In this document: positions 1-5,731 of the stretch, piece by piece
Numbering within the stretch: the stretch's first letter is position 1
Layout: each line of letters starts with the position of its first letter
Assembly: GCA_022572905.1 (NCBI GenBank)
Contig: JACZUZ010000125.1
Span: 1 to 6,356, forward strand
Direction: 5' to 3'
Source of the DNA: Candidatus Zixiibacteriota bacterium
Lineage (GTDB): Bacteria > Zixibacteria > MSB-5A5 > GN15 > JACZUZ01
DNA: 6,356 nt
Notes under the pieces: generated by a model
The model's input: the letters and a program-made list of their open reading frames with translations, nothing else
Told to the model about the DNA's origin: nothing
The model's database searches: none
Position numbers and translations under genes: made by a program

Positions 1-2
1 CG

Positions 3-47
3 GTGTGGGCTGTCATTAGCTCCCTGCTAACCAGACGCAAGCGGTAG
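3..47 (+). CDS. Possible C-terminal tail of an upstream membrane protein (partial)
   Basis: Read from base 3, an open frame runs off the left edge and ends at a TAG at 45-47. It encodes VWAVISSLLTRRKR: a hydrophobic stretch followed by a basic cluster. That is how many inner-membrane proteins end, with the positive residues on the cytoplasmic side. The other two plus frames close earlier, at 17-19 and 28-30. The stop lies 7 bases before the first possible start of the propeller gene, which would fit tight operon spacing. Fourteen codons are too few to identify a family, and the frame could be open by chance. An identity such as a polysaccharide polymerase or exporter would be a guess from the neighbours only. 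Confidence 0.35.
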   Translation: MWAVISSLLTRRKR

Positions 48-54
48 TTTACTA

Positions 55-2334
55 ATGTATCTCCAAATTATTTCGTCGAACAAGATGACACTCTCGCCAC
101 ATATCAAATTACTAGCCCGCTGTTTCGGAGCTGTTTCAGCGTGCGCTGTTTGTCTAATTGGATTTATGAGTACGGCTACAGGCGTCGATTTGTCTCGCTG
201 GCGCACTCTCGGGTCCACCAATAATGTTCGCCATTTGTCTGAAGCGGGCGGAGGCGCGGGCGGTGATGTCTGGGCGCTAACAGAAGGCGGTGTTGTCGTG
301 ATCGACACAGCGGATCTGTCTGTGTCTTTTCTGACTAATGTTGATGGATTGCAGACAAATGATCTGGAGTACACGATAACTGATTCGCGTGGAGATATCT
401 GGCTTTGCGGTATGGGTTGGCTGGTCCAGAATGATGCCGCAACAGGTCATTTCACTCCATTCTTGTTTAGAGATCAGAATGACAATTCTGTGCGCCTCTA
501 TTATATAGCCGATGACAACGATCAGCTATGGATCGGTACTTCAATCGGACTCTCATTGTTTTCAAAGGACATCGACGGTGGAGAGATTAGAGAAACATTC
601 ACCAGGTTCGGTCCATTTCCTGATAATTCCGAGGTCTTAGGCATTGTAATCACAGGTGACAGCATAATGATTGTCACGCCGTCGGGTCTGGCCCGAGCAA
701 AAAGAACCGACCCGACACTACTGAAGCTCGCCAGCTCTTGGATAACAACGCCCACTCTCTTTGGCGCTACAGCTATTGTCAATTACAAAGATACAATTTT
801 CATCGGAACAACTGCGGGAGCGGACAAACTTGTTTCGTCAGGCGGCGCCGACAGCCTGATTTCGCTCGGGTTACTGTCCGGATCAGTTGTCAATCAATTC
901 CTGGTCGATAATGATACTCTGCGCATGTTTACGAGTATCGCCGAATACAAATACAACTCCTCCGGTTTGACACAAATCACAAATCCGGGATTGCCCAATC
1001 AGCTTCTCGAATCCGGTTATGAAATCGGTTCATTAAAATTCAGAGGATTAACCAGCGGCGGAATTTATGTGTCATCCGCCGGCGGAAGCTTCACAGCTAT
1101 TGAAACCGGAGCGATACCGGGGTCTTTTGTCTCTGATATTGAAGTCATAACTCCGGGGAAAGTCTATGGCGCTTTCAATCAAGACGGTTTCGCTGAGTTG
1201 ATTAACGGCGTCTGGACGCCGCTGGGACTGAGTTGGCGCGACGGAGCAATTTCAGTTTCACGCGATAGCGCCGGGGCTATTTGGTTTGGAACTTTTGGAA
1301 ATGGTGTCTGGCGGAGGAATGGACCTGGAGCGATCAGATACGACAGTTTGAATTCATCTCTCAAAGGAAATGATGATGGCGGGCCAAACAACTATGTCGT
1401 CGTCCCCGAAATCGTTTCCGGACCGCGCTACACATACTTCGCAACATTCCGCGCCTTTGATACGAACGCAATCTCAATTGTAGACCAGCTTGATCGCTCG
1501 CGATGGACGTCTATTGGTAAAGACGAGGGAGTCACAGATGAATTTATTGTATCCATAGACTTGCATGATAACTTCCTGGCGGCGGGCTCATCGCGGCAGG
1601 GTGTTTTTCTGATAACACTCGGCGGCGACCCTTTCAACGCTCCGGTTCTACAGACCACGCATTATAACTCATCAAAACCGCCCGTTTCGATGGAATTTCT
1701 TCGCGAAGATATTGTTAATGTTGTTCGATTTGATAATGAGGGGAATTTATGGGTGGGGCATCGCAGCGGAATTTCCCGGCTTGATCCCGGAATTGAAAGA
1801 TTTGTTGATATTGAACTTCCTCTGGGTCTCGGTCCGGAAGTTCTGGATATAGTTTTTGATCCCACCGGAACAGTCTGGTTTGCCACACCAAGCGGGTTAG
1901 GAAGTTACACGCTGCGGAATAATTCATTCGAAGTGTTCACAACATTAAATTCCGGGCTTGTTTCCGATCAGGTTCAATCTCTGGATTTTGATCGCTTTTC
2001 GAACGAACTCTGGATCGGAACCGAAAACGGAATATCAATCTACCGTCCCAACATTGGTCAGCCGATTTTGGAAATAAGCCAGGTGACCGCATATCCGAAT
2101 CCATTTGTTGTGAATTCAGCGGCTGATCGGATGTATTTTAATTTTTCAGGAGTGGTCGAAGCTCGAATTTTCGCCGAATCAGGAGAATTGGTCTGGGTAG
2201 GGCAAACCAACCAGGGCTGGGCCGGGGTGAATCAATCCGGTCGCAAAGTAGCCTCGGGAGTCTATATATTTCTGGTTACCGACAGCGAAGGCGATGTCGG
2301 GCGCGGAAAAATTCTTCTTCTGCACAACCGTTAA
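55..2334 (+). CDS. Secreted PorZ-like beta-propeller protein with type IX-type C-terminal domain
   Basis: Seen: a 759-residue product. A basic and hydrophobic N-terminus (K18, R22, then a hydrophobic run at about 23-42) looks like a signal peptide, probably cut near 43. Propeller-blade repeats follow, of the form xxWxGTxxGxxxxD/R, for example at 71-84, 114-127, 157-170, 409-422, 564-577, 606-619 and 651-664. Degenerate blades lie at about 203-260. From about 673 a C-terminal Ig-like domain carries YPNPF (680-684), ARIFAESGELVW (703-714), ASGVYIFLV (733-741) and a final GKILLLHNR. Known: such blades belong to the 'two-component regulator propeller' family, and this C-terminal pattern is shared by FlgD-Ig domains and type IX secretion signals. 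Two propellers plus a C-terminal domain in about 760-780 residues is also the plan of Bacteroidota PorZ. Inferred: an exported surface or outer-membrane protein, possibly glycan-handling. No kinase or DNA-binding domain is present, so it is not a regulator in itself. Start: no Shine-Dalgarno is visible before 55. The in-frame ATG at 85 (residue 11) gives a more typical signal peptide and may be the true start. The longest form is listed. Confidence 0.85.
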   Translation: MYLQIISSNKMTLSPHIKLLARCFGAVSACAVCLIGFMSTATGVDLSRWRTLGSTNNVRHLSEAGGGAGGDVWALTEGGVVVIDTADLSVSFLTNVDGLQTNDLEYTITDSRGDIWLCGMGWLVQNDAATGHFTPFLFRDQNDNSVRLYYIADDNDQLWIGTSIGLSLFSKDIDGGEIRETFTRFGPFPDNSEVLGIVITGDSIMIVTPSGLARAKRTDPTLLKLASSWITTPTLFGATAIVNYKDTIFIGTTAGADKLVSSGGADSLISLGLLSGSVVNQFLVDNDTLRMFTSIAEYKYNSSGLTQITNPGLPNQLLESGYEIGSLKFRGLTSGGIYVSSAGGSFTAIETGAIPGSFVSDIEVITPGKVYGAFNQDGFAELINGVWTPLGLSWRDGAISVSRDSAGAIWFGTFGNGVWRRNGPGAIRYDSLNSSLKGNDDGGPNNYVVVPEIVSGPRYTYFATFRAFDTNAISIVDQLDRSRWTSIGKDEGVTDEFIVSIDLHDNFLAAGSSRQGVFLITLGGDPFNAPVLQTTHYNSSKPPVSMEFLREDIVNVVRFDNEGNLWVGHRSGISRLDPGIERFVDIELPLGLGPEVLDIVFDPTGTVWFATPSGLGSYTLRNNSFEVFTTLNSGLVSDQVQSLDFDRFSNELWIGTENGISIYRPNIGQPILEISQVTAYPNPFVVNSAADRMYFNFSGVVEARIFAESGELVWVGQTNQGWAGVNQSGRKVASGVYIFLVTDSEGDVGRGKILLLHNR
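85..183 (+). other. Predicted N-terminal signal peptide of the propeller protein
   Basis: Counted from the ATG at 85, the residues are a short polar and basic region (MTLSPHIKLLAR), then a hydrophobic core (CFGAVSACAVCLIGF), then small residues MSTATG before VDLSRW. Cleavage after ATG, near base 183, would follow the small-residue rule for signal peptidase I. The mature protein would then start with the W-R-T segment that opens propellers of this type. A VSAC lipobox-like match inside the core is discussed among the rejected items. The call is by eye only. Confidence 0.6.
2071..2331 (+). other. C-terminal FlgD-Ig / type IX sorting-type domain region
   Basis: Residues about 673-759 of the propeller protein form a compact beta-rich module distinct from the blades. 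It has ISQVTAYPNPF at its start, an R-I-F-x-x-x-G-x-x-V strand pair, an N-Q-x-G-W-A-G turn, then SGVYIFLV and a closing GKILLLHN. The order YPNPF, G-E-L-V, W-x-G, SGVY, GK and the length of about 87 residues match type A C-terminal sorting domains and the related FlgD Ig-like domain. These two cannot be separated by eye. In Bacteroidota such a domain sends a protein across the outer membrane by the type IX system, where it is usually cleaved and replaced by a lipopolysaccharide anchor. PorZ itself keeps its domain. Confidence 0.65.
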
Positions 2335-3325
2335 ATTCAGTTCGATTGAATTGTTTCAAATCTATAGTAAAGAAAATCTCCCTTTAGAACTTTGGGAAGA
2401 ATTGGCCGGTGAATCGCTGCTTTATTCCACGGGCTGGCTGAATCTTTGGCGGACATTGGGCGGAGAGCCTGTTTACTTTATCTCAGATCAGAGCGCTGGT
2501 GATTATCCGCTTTGCGGGTTCGCCGGGATAAGGTTCGGTGATGGCGCAATATCGCGAATTCAAGTTCAAGCGAACGGACTTCCGGGGCGTTTGTTCCCTG
2601 ACTATGAAGCTAAGAAGGCAAACGCGGATATTATAGAGGAGTCGCTTGCGTGTCTAGCAAGGTCGTCGGGTCTCTACGCTATCTGGGTTGATTATGATAA
2701 TGTAATCAAAATAGGTCATGACAATGATAACGCTCTTTCCGAACATTGGCGGCGCTCAGAACAGGTTTGCCATAGAATTCTTCTGGCTGATGAATCAAAT
2801 CAATTCGACAGCAAGACGCGAAGACATATCCGAAGCGGAATAGAGCGCGGCGCAACAGTGCGCCCTATCGCCACGGCAGATGAGGCGCAAATCTGCTTTG
2901 AGCTTCAGACTGAAACTTACAAACGCCGAGGCGCGAGAGTTATTTACAACAAGAAGTTCTATCATGAATTGTTCGAATTGTCTCAAAAAGATCAGCGCAT
3001 TATCTGGCTGGTTTGCGAAACCGATGGGAAGCTGATCGGTTCGAGCGTTACACTGGTGGAGCGTGAAGAGGCGCTTAATTGGCAACCATACATTGATTGG
3101 GAAAGTCGGCGCTACAAACAAAGTTATTTGTTGATGGAAGAATCAATCCGCGAAGCTCGAAAACGGAATCTTAAGATATTCAATTTGGGCGCAACGCCCG
3201 CAGGCGCTGAAGGGTTGCGTATATTCAAAGAGGGTTTTGGAGCAAGCTCCTACGCATATTCGATTTACCGCTACGATTTGGCTCTGGGAAGAATACTGAA
3301 AACCGTGGGATTGATAAGATCATGA
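2294..3325 (+). CDS. FemAB/GNAT-like acyltransferase (BioF2-like domain)
   Basis: Seen: a 343-residue protein with no signal peptide or clear membrane segment. The N-terminal half (about 30-165) carries ELWEELAGESLLYSTGWLNLW, the 'stab-in-the-front, act at W' opening found in this group. The C-terminal half (about 170-328) has SKTRRHIRSGIERGATVRP (173-191), then strands IIWLVCETDGKLIGSSVTLV (236-255). YKQSYLLMEESIREARKRN (274-292) and FNLGATPAGAEGLRIFKEGFGA (296-317) follow. Known: this C-terminal layout is that of the GNAT-type acetyltransferase fold seen in FemAB-like proteins. These transfer amino-acyl or acyl groups and often sit in exopolysaccharide clusters. Inferred: it modifies a sugar, lipid-linked glycan or wall precursor in the cytoplasm; the donor and acceptor are unknown. 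Start: the ATG at 2294 lies inside the preceding gene, giving a 41-base overlap, and has only a badly spaced GAAGG before it. A TTG at 2351 (residue 20) would remove the overlap and keep all conserved sequence. The end overlaps the next start as ATGA. Confidence 0.8.
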   Translation: MSGAEKFFFCTTVKFSSIELFQIYSKENLPLELWEELAGESLLYSTGWLNLWRTLGGEPVYFISDQSAGDYPLCGFAGIRFGDGAISRIQVQANGLPGRLFPDYEAKKANADIIEESLACLARSSGLYAIWVDYDNVIKIGHDNDNALSEHWRRSEQVCHRILLADESNQFDSKTRRHIRSGIERGATVRPIATADEAQICFELQTETYKRRGARVIYNKKFYHELFELSQKDQRIIWLVCETDGKLIGSSVTLVEREEALNWQPYIDWESRRYKQSYLLMEESIREARKRNLKIFNLGATPAGAEGLRIFKEGFGASSYAYSIYRYDLALGRILKTVGLIRS

Positions 3326-4407
3326 AAGTTCTGGTTCTGGCTGACGTTCAATCCTGGCACACGCCGCGATTCGTGAATGGATTGCGCTCCGAGGGTGTGG
3401 TTGTCACTCTGGCGTCACTTCAGGACGGAAAAGGAGTTGATTACAAATTCTCTCGCTCGCGGCTGGGAGAGTTTGCGTCGTATGTGTTAATGCCGAATCA
3501 AATATCAGAACTGATTGAAACTAATAACCCCGACATCGTCAGCTCCCATTTCGCCAGCGCCTATGGATTTTCGGCGGCGCTTGCGCGGAAGCGCTATACC
3601 GAGAGCCACCCGCGTTGGAGCTTACACGTCTGGGGATCAGATATTTTGGTTAGCCCTCACAGGAGTTTTCTCCATCGCCGCAGAATTTCTTACGCTCTTG
3701 GTGGAGCCGATCTGATTCTGGCGGATTCCAGTTATTTGAAAAAGAAAACAATGGAGTTGGGCGGCTGCGAAGTGTCGGTTTGTCCCTGGGGAGTTGAAAA
3801 GGAGTTTGTACCCACTCCCGCTGAAATCTCGTCTAAATCAATCTGGGGAAAAGGCTCACCCGTGAAAGTCATCCTTCCGCGACCCCATAATAAAATCTAC
3901 CGTAACGAAATTATTCTAAAAGAGCTATCCGACGCGCTGAGGGCTAAAAAAATATCGCTGATTGTTTCTTCGCAGGGAGACTCTCGCCGGGATTTTGAAA
4001 TCCTGTCACAAAAGCTCGATGTTGACAAGAGAATTGAATACTATAATCCTATGCAGCGTCGAGAATATCTGGAAATGTTTGGAGGGAATTCAATTGTCAT
4101 CAGTGCGGCGCGCTCTGATTCCTCTCCTGTTACTTTAATTGAAGCTATGGCGCTGGGAGTGGCCCCGATTTTCGCCGATCATCCGGGACTTTATGATTTC
4201 CTGAATCCGAAAGACTCGCAGGAATTTATTTTTGATTCGACCAGCCCCGGCGATTTGGCTCGGAAACTGAATCATATTGTCGACATGAAAAGCGGCGTTA
4301 GAGGACAGTTGTTATTGAAGAATCACCAAACCGTTCTCAGGAGAGGGATATATGAAGAAAACATTCGAACTACGATCAATATATGGGAACGCAGTCTCCA
4401 CGCTTAG
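3322..4407 (+). CDS. GT4-family glycosyltransferase
   Basis: Seen: 361 residues in the two-domain GT-B arrangement. The N-terminal domain opens with MKVLVLADVQSWHTPRF, has NPDIVSSHFASAYGF (69-83), then HVWGSDIL (102-109) and GADLILADSSYLKK (128-141), and ends with CPWGVEKEF (154-162). The C-terminal domain holds the donor-binding part, SAARSDSSPVTLIEAMALGVAPIF (261-284), followed by ADHPGLYDFL. Known: HxWGSD and the S-D-x7-E-A-M-A-x-G block are hallmarks of family 4 retaining glycosyltransferases, which move a sugar from a nucleotide donor to a lipid-linked or glycan acceptor at the inner face of the membrane. Here D266 holds the first position of the usual E-x7-E motif and E274 the second. 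Length is normal for the family (about 350-400). The ATG overlaps the upstream TGA by four bases (ATGA), which decides the start and suggests translational coupling. Sugar specificity cannot be read from sequence. Confidence 0.9.
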   Translation: MKVLVLADVQSWHTPRFVNGLRSEGVVVTLASLQDGKGVDYKFSRSRLGEFASYVLMPNQISELIETNNPDIVSSHFASAYGFSAALARKRYTESHPRWSLHVWGSDILVSPHRSFLHRRRISYALGGADLILADSSYLKKKTMELGGCEVSVCPWGVEKEFVPTPAEISSKSIWGKGSPVKVILPRPHNKIYRNEIILKELSDALRAKKISLIVSSQGDSRRDFEILSQKLDVDKRIEYYNPMQRREYLEMFGGNSIVISAARSDSSPVTLIEAMALGVAPIFADHPGLYDFLNPKDSQEFIFDSTSPGDLARKLNHIVDMKSGVRGQLLLKNHQTVLRRGIYEENIRTTINIWERSLHA

Positions 4408-4428
4408 GCTAAAAAATTAAAAACTAAA
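4408..4428 (+). promoter_or_regulatory. A-rich leader before the second GT4 gene
   Basis: The 21 bases between the two GT4 genes are almost all A and T (GCTAAAAAATTAAAAACTAA followed by A) and contain no purine-rich GGAG-type site. The following ATG must therefore start by another route. Bacteroidota and some relatives use A-rich leaders in place of a Shine-Dalgarno sequence, and an unstructured A-rich leader would fit. It is too short to hold a full promoter of its own, and there is no hairpin. Function is inferred. Confidence 0.35.
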
Positions 4429-5667
4429 ATGAAGCCTGTACTTCTCATAAGCTACTTTTTTCCTCCGACGGGCATGGCCGGATCGGCGCGACCGTATAAT
4501 CTCTTTCGGCGCCTTCCTGAGTTCGGTTTTCAACCTTTGGTCTTGACAGTAAAGCCGATTCTCTTTCCCGCTTACGACCATTCACTGTTGAAACCGGGCG
4601 ATCACAAATATATCACCAGAACCGGGTCGCTTGATCCCGCTCGCATTATGAAACTCATAGGCCGCCGCCAGAGTCCGGCGCCAAACCGAAGTGGTCAGCT
4701 TTCAACTTTGCTTACACCGGATTACAAGAAACTCTGGAATCCATTCGCGCTTTCCGCCGCCCGAAAGCTGATCAAAAAGCATTCAATCAGAATAGTAATT
4801 ACCACAACACCGCCGCCTTCCACGCATATGATTGGATTACAACTTAAAAAAACAACCGGAATTAAGTGGATTGCGGATTTTCGCGACGCCTGGGTGTCGC
4901 GCAGAATTGAAGACGCGTATTCCTCGACGACGCAACGCGCACAATGTTTGAAACTCCTGAGCGAATTTAAAAACAAAGCGGATAGAGTGGTGGCCGTAAA
5001 TGAATCGATTGGCAAGTATGTTCACGCCGATGCGATTATTCCCAACGGGGCCGACAACGATCTATCTCGCTTTTGGATTGATGAAAACCCGCCGAGTCCT
5101 GTTTTTCGCATTGGTTATCTGGGAACTCCGGACCTTGGCGCCGCGCTGGAGTCATTTGTTAAGGAACTTGCGGGAGCCTTAAAGGACAGCGGAAAGAAAG
5201 CGAACAAAGTTGAATTTCGGCTGGTTGGTGTCGCCGATAAAACGAGAATTCACAAGATGTTTAAAAATGCGGGTCTGGCTGAGAGTTTGAAAATCTTCCG
5301 CTATTTGCCCAAAAGCGACGCTTTTAGAAAACTTTCGGTTTGCGATCTTCTTCTGGCCACAATCCCCGCTCAGAAAATGAATCATGTCACTCCCAGCAAA
5401 ATCTACGACTATCTCATAAGCGGCAAATCGATTGTAGCGATCGCACCGGTAGATTCCGAACTGGCCATGATTGTCCGTCAAAATAATCACCCTACTTTCG
5501 AAGAATCTCAAGGCCATGCGATTCGCGGCTTTTTGAGCCAGGCCATGCGCACTAAGGCAACTGCGATAGCGGAAGAGGCGACACTGACATTCTCGCGGGC
5601 CAGCGTCGAGGAATACGGCGCGCGGATGATGGCCCAGCGCTATTCAGAACTCTTGTTTTCACTCTAA
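4429..5667 (+). CDS. Second GT4-type (GT-B) glycosyltransferase
   Basis: Seen: 412 residues. The N-terminus is MKPVLLISYFFPPTGMAGSARPYNLFRRLPEFGF, with the small-residue loop after FPP typical of GT-B enzymes. ITTTPPPSTHMIG (124-136) and WIADFRDAWV (147-156) follow, then ADRVVAVNESIGKYV (184-198) and IPNGAD (204-209). The second domain begins with FRIGYLG (226-232) and carries TPSKIYDYLISGKSIVAIAP (321-340). Known: the TTPPPS-H-x-x-G and ADFRDxW pair marks a recognisable subgroup of family 4 transferases common in O-antigen and exopolysaccharide clusters. The SK-x-x-D/E-Y-L-x-x-GK block is its donor-binding segment, here with D327 where E is usual. It should add a sugar from a nucleotide donor on the cytoplasmic side of the membrane. 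Length is close to the usual 400-450. It follows the first GT4 gene by 21 bases; the two are clearly not recent duplicates, since their motifs differ. Acceptor and donor are unknown. Confidence 0.88.
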   Translation: MKPVLLISYFFPPTGMAGSARPYNLFRRLPEFGFQPLVLTVKPILFPAYDHSLLKPGDHKYITRTGSLDPARIMKLIGRRQSPAPNRSGQLSTLLTPDYKKLWNPFALSAARKLIKKHSIRIVITTTPPPSTHMIGLQLKKTTGIKWIADFRDAWVSRRIEDAYSSTTQRAQCLKLLSEFKNKADRVVAVNESIGKYVHADAIIPNGADNDLSRFWIDENPPSPVFRIGYLGTPDLGAALESFVKELAGALKDSGKKANKVEFRLVGVADKTRIHKMFKNAGLAESLKIFRYLPKSDAFRKLSVCDLLLATIPAQKMNHVTPSKIYDYLISGKSIVAIAPVDSELAMIVRQNNHPTFEESQGHAIRGFLSQAMRTKATAIAEEATLTFSRASVEEYGARMMAQRYSELLFSL

Positions 5668-5731
5668 AGTCTTGCTTCAAGCCCGCCAGATTGATGAATT
5701 ATGCCCGATGATTGAGGATTTATAAGGCCTG
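5668..5731 (+). other. Gap before the GT2 gene with short stop-closed ATG frames
   Basis: This is the longest non-coding gap in the window (64 bases). It shows no GC-rich hairpin with a T run, so I see no terminator; the only fold is a weak CTTG/CAAG pair near its start. Three tiny ATG frames lie within it: 5694-5711, 5701-5715 and 5708-5725, each closed by its own stop after four or five sense codons. The last is in frame with the GT2 gene and ends at TAA 5723-5725, which rules out an earlier in-frame start for that gene. A leader role is possible but unsupported. Confidence 0.4.
5724..5727 (+). promoter_or_regulatory. Ribosome binding site of the GT2 gene (AAGG)
   Basis: AAGG lies 4 bases before the ATG at 5732, and a second purine stretch, GAGG, lies at 5714-5717. 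The first is slightly close for an ideal site and the second slightly far. It is still the best Shine-Dalgarno candidate in the window and supports 5732 as the start, together with the in-frame TAA at 5723-5725. Confidence 0.45.

Noticed and set aside
133..144. Lipobox-like V-S-A-C (residues 27-30 of the propeller protein), suggesting a lipoprotein
   Set aside because: Only about seven residues separate it from the last basic residue, and the hydrophobic core continues well past the cysteine. A signal peptidase I site after ATG fits better.
27..374. Minus-strand open frame overlapping the start of the propeller gene
   Set aside because: Proline- and serine-rich with no signal, domain or ribosome binding site; it opposes the signal peptide and first blades of a well-supported gene.
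1075..1086. Perfect 12-base palindrome TCCGCCGGCGGA
   Set aside because: It lies inside the propeller gene at a Ser-Ala-Gly-Gly turn, has no spacer or T run, and similar GGCGG codon pairs occur elsewhere in the gene. It is explained by glycine-rich coding sequence.
55..2334. Propeller protein read as a hybrid two-component regulator because of its 'two-component regulator propeller' blades
   Set aside because: No transmembrane segment after the propellers, no histidine kinase, receiver or DNA-binding domain; it ends in a secretion-type Ig domain.
2795..3121. Minus-strand open frame of 108 codons opposite the acyltransferase
   Set aside because: It lies wholly within a gene with clear family motifs, has no ribosome binding site or recognisable domain, and has the composition expected of an antisense shadow.
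5179..5517. Minus-strand open frame of 112 codons opposite the second GT4 gene
   Set aside because: The plus-strand frame contains the conserved donor-binding block across this region; the reverse frame shows no domain and is a shadow.
5668..5690. Possible terminator after the second GT4 gene (CTTG-CTT-CAAG)
   Set aside because: A four-base stem of low GC with no following T run is too weak to stop transcription, and another pathway gene follows on the same strand.
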